This document shows positions 17,676 through 27,386 of a DNA stretch of 64,000 nt, in pieces. The notes below the pieces were generated by a model. The model was not told the DNA's origin, made no database searches, and saw nothing but the letters and a program-made list of their open reading frames with translations. This stretch comes from Bacteroidota bacterium (GTDB lineage Bacteria > Bacteroidota > Bacteroidia > Chitinophagales > Chitinophagaceae). Numbering within the stretch: position 1 is the first letter of the stretch; every line of letters starts with the position of its first letter. The translations under genes were made by a program, and so were the position numbers. Where the stretch lies: contig JAUZOE010000002.1 in the NCBI GenBank assembly GCA_030706605.1, positions 124,001-188,000 of the forward strand. The letters run 5' to 3'.

Positions 17676-20396
17676 ATGAAAATATCTTTTTCCAATACGA
17701 ACCATTTAATTCGTGAATCATTTTTGTTATTATTCCTGGTTTGTTCTTTAAACCAGGATATTTTATCCCAAACAACTCTCTATTACAATGGGAATATTTT
17801 TACCTCCGATACCGGAAAGCCGTTTATCAATTATTTTATAGTTGAGAATGGTAAATTCATTAAAACCGGAAATCTTCTTAACGACGATAGTATTTCAAAT
17901 ATTGATCATCGTGTCAACCTTAATGGAAGAACTGTAATTCCGGGTTTCGTTGACAGTCACATACATTTCATAGACGGGGCGTTAGGGTTACTGCAAATAA
18001 GTTTGAATGAAGTCGGGAATTCAAGCGAATTAGCAAACAAAATAAAATCTACATCTGGTCAATTACTTGATGGATTTTATGTCGCAAGAGATTTAGGTTT
18101 TTCATCAGTTGCCGAAATTGATTCTCCAATTGAGTTTCTTGATTCACTTATCCCTGGTTCCCCGGCAATTATCTTTTTGAAAAGCGGTCATGCGGCTATT
18201 GCCAACACTTTAGGTTTAAAAAAGCTTGGGTTTACTCCACGCACAAATATATCAGATGGTACCATCGGTAAAGATGATAAAGGGAAATTAAACGGATGGT
18301 TACTTGAAGCTGCTGCAATGGAAGCTTTGAAAAGAGTTGGCGCTAAATACTCAGGGCAATCCATTGAAAAAGCCATTCAAAAAGGCCAGGAACTCGCCTT
18401 ATCCTATGGCATCACTACACTGGGTGACAATACTTTTTCTCCCTATCACATGAAGATTTACCAGGCGTTGCAACGAGAGGGTAATCTGAATTTAAGAATC
18501 TGGACAAGGAGTTATGGTCGCATTCCGCAAACTACGGGTTTAATGAAACCAATGGGGGTTAAGAAGTTGGGATTTATTGGACCTGAAAATGATTTTACGA
18601 GAGTTCATTATCACCTCATAAAGCTATTTGAAGACATGTCGCTTTCCGTTCCTCCGGGTGTAACAGGAAACATTGAACCAGGTGGCACAGTTTTCCTAAA
18701 TAAAAAAGAAATAAAAAAATATTTACTGCTGCATCCTGACGATAAGTTTGCCTTTCATATTCAGGGTGAAAAAGGACTTCAAAATATTATTGATGCATTG
18801 CATGAACTTGGTACGAGAAACAATAGCCGGAGACATGTGATTGATCATGCCGGATACAGCACTGCACAGCAGTTAAATGAAATAAAGAATTTGGGCGCTT
18901 CTGTTACAATTCTTGCTTCACAAACTTTTGATTATCCAACTTTATTAAGGGAATACAGCCATTCCAATGTCAGACTTAGAGAGAATGAACTGCTTGATGC
19001 CCGTTTGAAATATCATATTATTAATGGTGCACTATCGAGCGATTTCCCTTATGGAATGGATACCGGTTTTGTTCAGTATAAATTCATAGATGGATTAAAT
19101 CCATTACCAAATATGGCCGTTAATATTACAGGCAAAATGCCTGAGGGTAATGCACTTTCAGATTTTGAGAATAAAACCCTTTCAATTGAGGAAGCTGTGA
19201 AATCGTATACTTCAAACGGCGCCTATGTTTTGAGCGAAGAAAATCAGTTGGGAAAGATTGCCCCGGGTTATCTTGCCGATTTCGCTATACTTGACGACAA
19301 TATTTTTTCTGAAGATCCGATGAATTTGTACAATTGTAAGGTGGAACAGACCTATTCAGGAGGAAAAAAAGTTTATGACCGGAATGAGAAATTATCCTCA
19401 GAAGATTCTTCGGCATCAAGAAAAATAAATCCCTATGATTATACAGTCAGCCCGATTTTTGGTTATGACCCAATAACCGGATTTGTGTTCGGCGCTGCAG
19501 GCTTTATCTATCCCTTAAAGACACCGGCAAGTTATGCCGATGCTCAATTTATGGTAACTCCAAGAGGCAAAGTTCAAATTCAGTCAACCTACATGCGGTA
19601 TGGCATATTTAAAAACACAGATTTCAAGATACCGCTTACATTTAGCACCCTCCCGCAATATTATTTCGGCGAAAACGACACAACCTCCGGGGCTGATTAT
19701 TCTGAAATATTTTCGAAACGGTATTTTGTGCGTCCTGAATTTATTTACAGCTTACCCAATCATTTTAAGGCCTCAGTTTTTGGCGATTTCCGCGCCAGGA
19801 AAGAGACTTTAATTCAGGATAAGAATGGAAACCCACTGAATCATCGTCTTTTCCCTGACGAAAGCAATCTTGGTTTGGGACTTGGAATTACCTATGATAT
19901 CCGCGACAATCCTAATTCCACGAAACTTGGGTTCTATGGCTCTGTTTATTACGAAAATATTTCAAATCTCCAATCCTCAACAGCCGGTAATTCAGCACTT
20001 TTTGGGGCCGACTTTAGGTATTTTCATTATATCTATACCTCAAAATTCGTATTCGCTGCCAGGTTATCAGGAGGAAGCAGCTACGGAAAACCATCATATC
20101 TATACCGATATGCCCTTGGTGGCGCAGAAAGATTACGGGGATATTACACCAACCGATTCAGGGGTGATCATTTCTATTCGGCTCAAGCTGAATTCAGATT
20201 CCCCTTATATAAAAAGTTTTCGGGCGTTTGCTTTGTGGACGAAGGGGACGTAAGCGATACTAAACTCGATAAAATACTTATTACCTATGGCGCAGGAATG
20301 CGATTCTTAATAAATGACAACGTTACATTGCGACTGGATTATGGGATTGGGAAAGACCAAAATGGCGTTTTTTTCACTTTTGGGGAGGCGTTCTAA
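17676..20396 (+). CDS. Amidohydrolase (YtcJ-type) fused to an Omp85-type outer-membrane beta-barrel
   Basis: 906 aa in one uninterrupted frame. Signal peptide about 1-32. Residues 34-575 are an amidohydrolase_3/YtcJ-like domain with its metal and catalytic motifs: GFVDSHIHF (His95, His97), FHIQGEKG (about 360), HVIDHAG (about 387-391), SSDFPYG (about 455) and GYLADFAILD near the end. Residues from about 583 (NPYDYTVSPIFGYDP) to the C-terminal Phe are a beta barrel of the Omp85/surface-antigen type, with GGAERLRGYYTNRFRGD near 815-830 (the conserved RG[YF] element) and FRFPLYKKFSGVCFVDEGD. No POTRA domain is visible; the enzyme takes its place. I infer a periplasm- or surface-facing hydrolase of an amide or related bond anchored in the outer membrane. 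It resembles patatin-type type Vd proteins in layout only. Substrate unknown. Confidence 0.85.
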   Translation: MKISFSNTNHLIRESFLLLFLVCSLNQDILSQTTLYYNGNIFTSDTGKPFINYFIVENGKFIKTGNLLNDDSISNIDHRVNLNGRTVIPGFVDSHIHFIDGALGLLQISLNEVGNSSELANKIKSTSGQLLDGFYVARDLGFSSVAEIDSPIEFLDSLIPGSPAIIFLKSGHAAIANTLGLKKLGFTPRTNISDGTIGKDDKGKLNGWLLEAAAMEALKRVGAKYSGQSIEKAIQKGQELALSYGITTLGDNTFSPYHMKIYQALQREGNLNLRIWTRSYGRIPQTTGLMKPMGVKKLGFIGPENDFTRVHYHLIKLFEDMSLSVPPGVTGNIEPGGTVFLNKKEIKKYLLLHPDDKFAFHIQGEKGLQNIIDALHELGTRNNSRRHVIDHAGYSTAQQLNEIKNLGASVTILASQTFDYPTLLREYSHSNVRLRENELLDARLKYHIINGALSSDFPYGMDTGFVQYKFIDGLNPLPNMAVNITGKMPEGNALSDFENKTLSIEEAVKSYTSNGAYVLSEENQLGKIAPGYLADFAILDDNIFSEDPMNLYNCKVEQTYSGGKKVYDRNEKLSSEDSSASRKINPYDYTVSPIFGYDPITGFVFGAAGFIYPLKTPASYADAQFMVTPRGKVQIQSTYMRYGIFKNTDFKIPLTFSTLPQYYFGENDTTSGADYSEIFSKRYFVRPEFIYSLPNHFKASVFGDFRARKETLIQDKNGNPLNHRLFPDESNLGLGLGITYDIRDNPNSTKLGFYGSVYYENISNLQSSTAGNSALFGADFRYFHYIYTSKFVFAARLSGGSSYGKPSYLYRYALGGAERLRGYYTNRFRGDHFYSAQAEFRFPLYKKFSGVCFVDEGDVSDTKLDKILITYGAGMRFLINDNVTLRLDYGIGKDQNGVFFTFGEAF

Positions 20397-20500
20397 ATAT
20401 TATTTCCGGGAGGGTGATCAAAATTGATAATAAACTAAATGCCATTACCCAATAATTTGCATGCGACATTCAGAAAGAACAACAATTAACATATAAAAAC

Positions 20501-20902
20501 ATGAACGAAAACACAGCCAATATTGTAATCGTAAAGCAATTGTATAGCGCTTTTATGAAAAAAGACATTCCTGCAATTCTGGGATTATTAAGTGATGATG
20601 TAGAATGGGGAGAACCTGAAAATCCTTATAACCCGGCAGGAGGAACAAGAACAGGGCATGCAGGTTTTATGGAATGGATCAATATAGGAAAGGAGGCAGA
20701 AGATATTTTAGTACTTGAACCCAAACAATTTTTGACCGACGACGATTCTGTTGCTGTTACAGGATACATGAAATGCCTGGCAAAACCAACCGGCAAAGTG
20801 TATGAATCAGATTTTGTTCATGTGGTAAAAATTAAGGATCACAAAATTCAAAAATTTCAGGAATTTTTTGATACCTATATAGCTGGTGAGGCGTTTCGAT
20901 AG
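20501..20902 (+). CDS. NTF2-like / SnoaL-like protein
   Basis: 133 aa, one NTF2-like cone-fold domain. It begins IVKQLYSAFMKKDIPAILGLL with the usual SDDVEWGEP, then a GFMEWINIG segment and the strand VVKIKDHKIQKFQEFFDTY. Members are small cytoplasmic proteins acting as isomerases, cyclases or binding modules, and the exact activity cannot be read from sequence. The ATG at 20501 follows an A-rich leader (CATATAAAAAC). It is downstream of the fusion gene on the same strand after about 100 bp but has no evident functional link to it. Confidence 0.8.
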   Translation: MNENTANIVIVKQLYSAFMKKDIPAILGLLSDDVEWGEPENPYNPAGGTRTGHAGFMEWINIGKEAEDILVLEPKQFLTDDDSVAVTGYMKCLAKPTGKVYESDFVHVVKIKDHKIQKFQEFFDTYIAGEAFR

Positions 20903-21168
20903 GGAAAGTTCCACTGAAACAGATCTCGAAGTATAAAAAATGGTATCCTTCTCTCATACACTGCAATAAAAAGAATTTATCTTTTGTTCTAAATTGGCAT
21001 AATTATTTTCCATTTTTTTTTTAAAGATAAAAAAGTAACATTGAGACATTTTGGTAGTAGTTAAGTCTGCTGGCCCTACTTCTATTATTTGTACGACTAA
21101 TTTTAAATTCCTTACTACAGCAGGAATACCCTCTTTATACCCGGGTCAATAGGTAGAAACATATCGCT

Positions 21169-21852
21169 TTATTTTTTCAATAAGGTTAAAATCCCCTGCG
21201 TTACATTACGGCTTTCTGCGGCAACGCCTTCGGGTATAAAATGTACTCCGTCATTTCTGTAAAATTCCGGATGGGCTATGGATAAAGAATAGTCGTCGAT
21301 GACTGGAATATTTTTCTTGCGCGCAAACGCTTCCACATATTGGTTACGCTTTACAATATTAGCATTAAAGGCATCCAGTATCTGGAGATTGAGATTATCC
21401 CGCTCGGCAGTGGTATTTACCCACTGTATTTTGGGATTACCGTATTTGATCAGCAATTTATAAACGACAGGGATAAACGCTGCATATTCTTCAGCCGTAT
21501 AGCCACGACCGTGAAGCCCGTTGTTAAAACTAATGACATCAAAATGGTAATGTTTGAGCACTTCTTCCAACTGCTCCGTCAACATAGGGTCTCCCATGCT
21601 TTTAGAGGAGGTAAACTTGCATGGATAAGCGATGCCATCCAATGCCTTTGCCACGGAAGGATAATAAGCTTCCACATGCGAGTCGCCGATGATCAGCACA
21701 TGCGGCAGATCCGTTTTATTGGTACCCGTGATCCAGGTATGCGACCATTCAATATTTTCGTTGATGATCTTGCCCTCAATAGCCTTTGTGGTATGGCATG
21801 AACTGAGGATAACCAGGCAAAGAGCAGTAGACAAAGAAATATTTTTAAGCAT
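21169..21852 (-). CDS. SGNH/GDSL-family hydrolase lipoprotein
   Basis: 227 aa. The N-terminus is a lipoprotein signal (ALCLVILSSC, Cys 19). The SGNH blocks are visible: block I VLIIGDSHVEAYYPS with the nucleophile Ser near residue 57, block III SFNNGLHGRGYT, and block V NDGVHFIPEG with the Asp and His near residue 207. The family hydrolyses esters (acetylated polysaccharides, lipids) and this copy should sit in the periplasm or on the outer membrane. It lies in a small hydrolase cluster with the esterase at 22412, though on the opposite strand and separated by a broken lipoprotein gene. An acetyl-xylan or similar esterase role is inference. Confidence 0.83.
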   Translation of the reverse strand: MLKNISLSTALCLVILSSCHTTKAIEGKIINENIEWSHTWITGTNKTDLPHVLIIGDSHVEAYYPSVAKALDGIAYPCKFTSSKSMGDPMLTEQLEEVLKHYHFDVISFNNGLHGRGYTAEEYAAFIPVVYKLLIKYGNPKIQWVNTTAERDNLNLQILDAFNANIVKRNQYVEAFARKKNIPVIDDYSLSIAHPEFYRNDGVHFIPEGVAAESRNVTQGILTLLKK

Positions 21853-21894
21853 AGCTGATAGATAAAAGGATCATGAATGTAAGGGATATTTTAT

Positions 21895-22222
21895 TTACCT
21901 GAAAGCAATCCTCGAAATATCAACATAATTTTTGCTACAGTGTGTAGAATCTATTTTATAATCAATCTTTACAGATACGGGAAAATTGGGATTGGCTCCT
22001 AATGAGAAATCATTTGGAAGTTGATATACTAAAAAAAATTGCGCACTATCTGTGGGCATTAAATTATCAATAGTAATTTGTAAACCACCACAGCAAGGCG
22101 ACGGGCAAAGCCTGGGATCATAACCTATAAGTTCTGCATTACTTTGGTAAGAAGCTTCTTTTTTACAGGAAATGGAATGTAAAAACCAAGCCTATACTTA
22201 TCATAATTATATGCCTGGCCAT
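21895..22222 (-). pseudogene. Small Cys-containing lipoprotein, frameshifted in its signal peptide
   Basis: From ATG 22222 the minus strand reads MARHIIMISIGLVF and then stops; the other frame continues as LHSISCKKEASYQSNAEL, YDPRLCPSPCCGGLQITIDN and ends at 21895 with VDISRIAF. Removing one T from the T5 run (plus-strand A5 at about 22181-22185) joins them into a normal lipoprotein of about 108 aa: membrane segment, SISC lipobox, then an ordered domain with a Cys-Cys-Gly-Gly motif. It is too short and broken to be called otherwise. Function unknown; the Cys cluster after the lipobox may form a disulfide or bind metal. Homopolymer position makes sequence error a real possibility. Confidence 0.65.
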
Positions 22223-22411
22223 AGATTTGTTTTAAAGATATGACAGCAAATATGAAGTAAACGTTGCAGACGATGACTAGTGTAAATTGCACTTTGTTAA
22301 ATGCTATAATCGGATACCTATATCAACAGAGTGATTTACTTCCGGATTAATGTATCTTTATTTTACGACAATTGATAGAACCCAATTCCTCCCATACTTA
22401 AAAAGAATACA

Positions 22412-23566
22412 ATGAAGATTGCCAAAATAATCTCTGTTGCCTTGATGCAGGGGATGCTCCTCTACCTGTTATTGATTGGGAATCCCGGGATGGCCCAGGT
22501 GACAAATACTAAACAGTCAGCACCTGTACGCCCGGTACCGCCCACCCGAGATCCACACACAGCAGGTTATGTGGCCGCTACGGAATTGCCCGATGGTACC
22601 ATTCCTTCACCCGATGCTGATGGAAATTTTATCATTGGCCCTACACACAATCACGCACCGGAAATGATGGTACAGGAGAACGTGCCGCAGGGAACTGTGT
22701 ACCAGTTTACCATGAATTCGCAGGACAGTAAAATTTATCCCGGCATTGCCCGCGAGCCCAATACATTTGGCACAGTGGATCCCACAGACCCGGCTAAGTT
22801 AATAGTGACTACCAGCCATCCGGCTCCTTATACCCGCCACATAGAAGCATATGTTCCAAAACAATACGTGCCCGGCACTATGGCACCTTTTATAGTGGGA
22901 GCAGACGGACCTGACCATGCTTTGTTTACCGCTTTGAATAACCTGGTTGCAGAAGGCAAAGTCCCCGTGATGATTGCCATCTCCATTGGTAACGGGAGCG
23001 GTGACGCCCAGGGGAGCGAACGAGGCCTGGAATACGATGCCATGTCGGGGACCTATGCCGAGTTCGTTGAACAGGAAGTGCTGCCACTAGTAGAAAGCAA
23101 ATGCCAGGTGAAACTTACAAAAGATCCCGAAGGGCGTGCAACCATGGGCGGTAGTTCAGGTGGTTCATGCGCCCTGATCATGGCGTGGTATCACCCGGAA
23201 TTATATCACCGTGTTCTTACGTATTCTGGTACCTATATAAACCAGCAGTGGCCCTTTAACCCCGAAACACCACACGGTGCCTGGGAGTTTCATGAACATC
23301 TGATACCGGATAGTCCTGTTAAGCCAATACGCATTTGGATGGAAGTAGGTGACCGGGATCTTTTCAATCCGAATGTCATGCGCGACAACATGCATGATTG
23401 GGTGGTAGCCAATGAAAACATGGCAAGGGTACTTGCCGCAAAAGGCTATCATTACCAGTTTATTTTTGCCCGTAATGCCCGGCATGTGGATGGCAAAGTG
23501 AAACAACAAACGCTGCCGGAAGCATTGGAATGGCTATGGAAGGGTTATCACCCGGTAACAAAGTAA
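22412..23566 (+). CDS. Secreted alpha/beta-hydrolase esterase (enterochelin esterase-like)
   Basis: 384 aa with a signal peptide (to about residue 28, GNPGMAQ). The N-terminal part (to about 140) resembles the Ig-like lead domain of Fes/feruloyl-esterase-like proteins, with GTVYQFTMNSQDSKIYPGI. The catalytic domain follows: VPVMIAISIGNG, the nucleophile elbow TMGGSSGGSCAL (Ser near residue 247), MEVGDRDLFNP for the acid and NARHVDG for the catalytic His. It is a periplasmic or secreted ester hydrolase; plant cell-wall or siderophore esters are possible substrates. The ATG at 22412 gives a good signal peptide. It runs divergent from the broken lipoprotein gene. Confidence 0.85.
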   Translation: MKIAKIISVALMQGMLLYLLLIGNPGMAQVTNTKQSAPVRPVPPTRDPHTAGYVAATELPDGTIPSPDADGNFIIGPTHNHAPEMMVQENVPQGTVYQFTMNSQDSKIYPGIAREPNTFGTVDPTDPAKLIVTTSHPAPYTRHIEAYVPKQYVPGTMAPFIVGADGPDHALFTALNNLVAEGKVPVMIAISIGNGSGDAQGSERGLEYDAMSGTYAEFVEQEVLPLVESKCQVKLTKDPEGRATMGGSSGGSCALIMAWYHPELYHRVLTYSGTYINQQWPFNPETPHGAWEFHEHLIPDSPVKPIRIWMEVGDRDLFNPNVMRDNMHDWVVANENMARVLAAKGYHYQFIFARNARHVDGKVKQQTLPEALEWLWKGYHPVTK

Positions 23567-23651
23567 TATCGGGGAGTGATAACTTTAAAATACTTTGAAC
23601 AGGTTTTAAAGAGAGAGCTTCTCCGAAACATCTATTTTTTATTGAAATTTC

Positions 23652-25067
23652 TTACAAATTCAAACCAGGATAATAACGGGACACCAGGTCTTTTTCTTCT
23701 TGTTTAAGTTCAGTTAACAGAATGGGTTTATCCTGGGGCCTCAATCCTTTTTGATTAATCCGGTTCATTAAACTCCAATCTTTAACTGGTTTTTGGGGAG
23801 TAGCGTCTGCAGGTTCGTGGGCAGGCAAATCGTAACGGGTAAAATCTATTACGTGTTCCGGCTCATCCTTATGCCAGTCGCGTAATAATGCCAGTCGAAA
23901 TTCTTTATTCATAAACCACTTTATTTCCAGGTTGTTATACGAATCGCCCAATCCTGAACCCCGTTCCACAAACCGATAATTCCATTCATCATTGTTTTTG
24001 TAGTGATCTCTCCACAAATTACCATACTCTCCAAATGTTACAAAATGAGTATCAGGCCAGCGCTTCTTAGTATCTCCAACCCACATTTTAAGAGCATTAC
24101 AAATAAAATCTTTGCCTATCTCATAAACCAGTTCGGCTTCCCAGATATTGGTAACCCATCCAAATTTATTGAGTTCAAAGCCCTTGTCGAAATGAATAGA
24201 CTCTGTATGCATTACTTCCCGGTTTCCCAAATCCAAACCCCAGCCAATATATGTTTCAATCGGCCCCACCCCACGACGGCTGTTATACCCAGTAATTTCA
24301 TGACCGTTTGAACCACTTTGACGGGCACAAATAAAATCCATGGTCCAGCCATCAAGATTTACACAGTCAATAAAATCGCTTTTACCTTGTGCTGGTTTGC
24401 AAAAATGCTCTGTGGAAGGATAATAGGGATAGGATGGTGAACCATCAGCACCACCGCCATCAACATTATGCTGACTCCATATTACCCCCTGTGCTACATG
24501 TATCTTTTCCTTTTCGGCCAGATATTTTAAACTGTCGGCAGATAAAAAACCTCCTATAATTGATTGCGGACGATATCCGTTACCAACCAATCCTGAAATT
24601 GTTTGAATGGCTTCTGTAATTTCTCTGTTCACCCTTTCGCGCGGTAAATACATGGCAGGAAAGTAACCTGGAAAATAGGTGAATTCATCACCATACTTTT
24701 GCTGGCATTCAACTGCGTAATCGCGAATCTCGCGATAGTTTTTCCGTTTATCTTCTAAAGCATTCATCGTAAAACCCCATGTAAGCCGGCCATCAGGATT
24801 ATTTTGTGCAAATGCTTCTCTCATGGAACGAACGCCATCAAGTGTATGCCATTTAGCCTCATCGCGGGGAAGCAATTTTACATCGCGGGAGACTTCCCAG
24901 GGAGTGGTGCGAATCATGATACAAAAGGTAACAAACCTATTTCCAATGATCGAAAGGGGTGGTTTACCCGGAGAGAAGCTGTTTGGACTTGCTTTTAGAA
25001 AGTTTGTTCCGGCCATTAATCCAGCACTAGTTAATGCAGAGTTTACTATAAATGAGCGTCTTTTCAT
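23652..25067 (-). CDS. Secreted DUF3863/DUF3864-like protein, unknown function
   Basis: 471 aa. The N-terminus MKRRSFIVNSALTSAGLMAG looks like a Tat-type or Bacteroidota signal peptide. The rest resembles the DUF3863-DUF3864 proteins of Bacteroidota, which have a glycoside-hydrolase or deacetylase-like barrel. Recognisable parts are TFCIMIRTTPWEVSRDVKLL, YFPGYFPAMYLPRERVNRE, SQHNVDGGGADGSPSYP and THFVTFGEYGNLWRDHYKNN. It is rich in Trp, Tyr and His/Asp. The family name is recalled from pattern and could not be tested. It is convergent with the esterase across 85 bp and divergent from the ABC exporter; a role in carbohydrate processing is inference. Confidence 0.65.
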   Translation of the reverse strand: MKRRSFIVNSALTSAGLMAGTNFLKASPNSFSPGKPPLSIIGNRFVTFCIMIRTTPWEVSRDVKLLPRDEAKWHTLDGVRSMREAFAQNNPDGRLTWGFTMNALEDKRKNYREIRDYAVECQQKYGDEFTYFPGYFPAMYLPRERVNREITEAIQTISGLVGNGYRPQSIIGGFLSADSLKYLAEKEKIHVAQGVIWSQHNVDGGGADGSPSYPYYPSTEHFCKPAQGKSDFIDCVNLDGWTMDFICARQSGSNGHEITGYNSRRGVGPIETYIGWGLDLGNREVMHTESIHFDKGFELNKFGWVTNIWEAELVYEIGKDFICNALKMWVGDTKKRWPDTHFVTFGEYGNLWRDHYKNNDEWNYRFVERGSGLGDSYNNLEIKWFMNKEFRLALLRDWHKDEPEHVIDFTRYDLPAHEPADATPQKPVKDWSLMNRINQKGLRPQDKPILLTELKQEEKDLVSRYYPGLNL

Positions 25068-25234
25068 GGAATTAAAAAATCTGAGTTTTTAATAATCTAA
25101 ATTGGGTTGTATCAGCAAATTACTAATTAAATCACTAATGCCTTTTTCCTTGAATTCTCATGTCCGGAAGCTTGCGCCGCTTCTTGTAAATATCGCATTC
25201 AGGATCATAGATTAAAATAAACAGGCAATTGGCT

Positions 25235-25242
25235 TAATTTTG
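25235..25242 (+). promoter_or_regulatory. -7 box of the ABC exporter promoter
   Basis: TAATTTTG matches TAnnTTTG exactly, 20 bp before the ATG at 25263. No clear TTTG lies 19-20 bases upstream. The mRNA leader would be very short. Confidence 0.45.
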
Positions 25243-25262
25243 TCGCTTAATTATTAAGAAGA

Positions 25263-27092
25263 ATGGCGAGGCCCGTTTTAAACACACTTCCGAAACCAAC
25301 GCTCAAAGAAAAATTGGCTGCATTAAGCAACCTTCCCCGGTTTTTTAAACTCGTTTGGGAAACTAATCACTGGTATGCGATACTCGATGCGATTTTACGC
25401 TTAATTCGATCAGCCATTCCCGTTAGTATCTTATATATCGGAAAACTTATTATAGACGAAGTGGTTTTGCTGAGCAGAGGAACGGGCGGCGATCATACCT
25501 ATTTGTGGGAGTTGGTTGCAGCAGAGTTTGCCCTGGCTATTATAGCTGATGCACTAAGCCGTGCTACTTCATTAGTGGATAGCTTACTAGGCGATCTTTT
25601 TTCTAATTATACTTCAATAAAGATCATGGAACATGCCGCCAAGCTTGATCTGGACCAATTTGAAGATTCAGAATTTTATGATAAACTGGAACGTGCCAGG
25701 CAACAGACGGTAGGTCGTACTATTTTGTTATCTCAAATACTTACCCAGGTTCAGGATATCATTACTATGGCTTTTCTTATGGTAGGATTATTGGCTTTTA
25801 ATCCCTGGCTGATCCTTTTATTGCTCGTTGCCATTGTTCCGGCATTTTTAGGTGAATCTTATTTTAATGACCGCAGCTATGCGCTTACCAGGGGACAAAC
25901 TCCCGAAAGACGAGAACTGGATTATATGCGTTACCTGGGCGCCAGCGATGAAACTGCCAAGGAAGTAAAGCTATTTAACCTTTCCCATTTTTTGATTGAC
26001 CGCTTTAGAACACTTAGTAATAAATTTTATGATGATAATAAAAAGCTATCAGTTAAGCGCGCATCCTGGGGAACGATTTTTGCATTGCTGGGAAGCCTTG
26101 GTTATTATACAGCTTATGTTGTGATGATTTTAAAAACAGTTGAAGGCGTTCTCACCATTGGTACGCTTACTTTTCTTGCCGGTTCCTTCAGGCAATTGAG
26201 AAGCCTGCTTGAAAATATTTTATCACGGTTTACGACGGTATCACAAGGCGCTATTTACCTGCGTGACTTTTTTGATTTTTTTGAAATAGAACCGAAGATT
26301 GTAGTTGCCCCAAAGCCGGTGCCTTTCCCTGATCCCATCAAAGAGGGATTTGTTTTTGAAAATGTTGGGTTTAAATATCATAATACAGATTCCTGGGCCA
26401 ACAGGAATCTGAGTTTTACATTGCGTGTTGGTGAAAAGTTGGCATTGGTGGGTGAGAACGGTGCTGGCAAAACAACATTGGTGAAATTGCTGGCACGTTT
26501 GTATGATCCAACTGAGGGTCATATTCTTTTGGATGGAATTGATCTGCGTGAATATGACATTATGGACCTGAGGAAGAATACAGGAATTATTTTCCAGGAT
26601 TATTTGCGTTACCAGATGAGCTTTGCACAAAATATTGCTGCAGGAAATATCGACGAACAAAACAATCGCCCTTTAATAAAAGTTTCTGCTGAAAAGAGTT
26701 TAGCCAACCTGCTTGCAGAGAAATTACCTGGTAAATATGATCAGGCTCTTGGGCGGCGTTTTAATAATGGAATTGAGCTTAGTGGCGGCGAATGGCAAAA
26801 AATAGCCCTGGCACGGGCTTACATGAAAGACGCGCAACTATTAGTTCTTGACGAACCTACAAGTGCTTTGGATGCCCGTGCTGAATACCAGGTGTTTCAG
26901 CGTTTTGCTGAGCTTACCAAAGAGAAGACGGCGGTGCTTATCTCTCACCGCTTCTCTACTGTACGAATGGCCGACCGGATTCTCGTTCTTGATAAAGGCC
27001 AACAAATAGAATTAGGTAGCCATGAAGAGTTGCTTCATAAAAATGGCCGTTATGCAGAACTATTTCTTTTGCAGGCACAGGGATATAAATAA
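25263..27092 (+). CDS. ABC-type exporter, fused permease and ATPase
   Basis: 609 aa, a half-size ABC exporter. The N-terminal membrane domain (about residues 30-330) has six hydrophobic helices. The ATPase domain follows with Walker A GENGAGKTTL near residue 397, Q-loop FQDYLRY, signature LSGGEWQKIALARAY near 502, Walker B LLVLDEPTSALD near 527 and the H-loop ISHRFSTV. It works as a dimer in the inner membrane and exports a lipid, peptide or drug; the substrate is unknown. All catalytic residues are present. The start ATG 25263 follows AAGAAG and gives a polar 30-residue lead. A small DUF2007 gene follows after 42 bp, likely in the same transcript. Confidence 0.9.
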   Translation: MARPVLNTLPKPTLKEKLAALSNLPRFFKLVWETNHWYAILDAILRLIRSAIPVSILYIGKLIIDEVVLLSRGTGGDHTYLWELVAAEFALAIIADALSRATSLVDSLLGDLFSNYTSIKIMEHAAKLDLDQFEDSEFYDKLERARQQTVGRTILLSQILTQVQDIITMAFLMVGLLAFNPWLILLLLVAIVPAFLGESYFNDRSYALTRGQTPERRELDYMRYLGASDETAKEVKLFNLSHFLIDRFRTLSNKFYDDNKKLSVKRASWGTIFALLGSLGYYTAYVVMILKTVEGVLTIGTLTFLAGSFRQLRSLLENILSRFTTVSQGAIYLRDFFDFFEIEPKIVVAPKPVPFPDPIKEGFVFENVGFKYHNTDSWANRNLSFTLRVGEKLALVGENGAGKTTLVKLLARLYDPTEGHILLDGIDLREYDIMDLRKNTGIIFQDYLRYQMSFAQNIAAGNIDEQNNRPLIKVSAEKSLANLLAEKLPGKYDQALGRRFNNGIELSGGEWQKIALARAYMKDAQLLVLDEPTSALDARAEYQVFQRFAELTKEKTAVLISHRFSTVRMADRILVLDKGQQIELGSHEELLHKNGRYAELFLLQAQGYK

Positions 27093-27134
27093 TTTCATGA
27101 AAGGGAAATCATACTTATTAAAATACAGTATACC

Positions 27135-27386
27135 ATGGATACAAATGAAGAAAACAGGCCTATAGAAATTTTTGCCGGAAACATATTTGAAGCAGGAATG
27201 GTTAAAAGCCTGTTAGAAAATGCAGGTATTAAAGCTTATCTGAAAGATGAAAATCTGGGGACAGTAGCTCCATGGTGGGCAGCCGGGGGCGGAGCTGGTG
27301 CCGTAAAAGTTGTCATTTCAAATTTGGATTTTGAAAGAGCCAAAGTGATTGTTGAAGAATATTATAATAATATAAAAGACAAATGA
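27135..27386 (+). CDS. DUF2007 putative signal-transducing protein
   Basis: 83 aa. It matches the DUF2007 pattern: IEIFAGNIFEAGMVKSLLENAGI, then AYLKDENLG, a Gly-rich APWWAAGGGAGAVKV turn and VVISNLDFERAKVIVEEY. These small cytoplasmic proteins have an ACT-like or ferredoxin-like fold of unclear role. It follows the ABC exporter by 42 bp on the same strand. Confidence 0.85.
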   Translation: MDTNEENRPIEIFAGNIFEAGMVKSLLENAGIKAYLKDENLGTVAPWWAAGGGAGAVKVVISNLDFERAKVIVEEYYNNIKDK

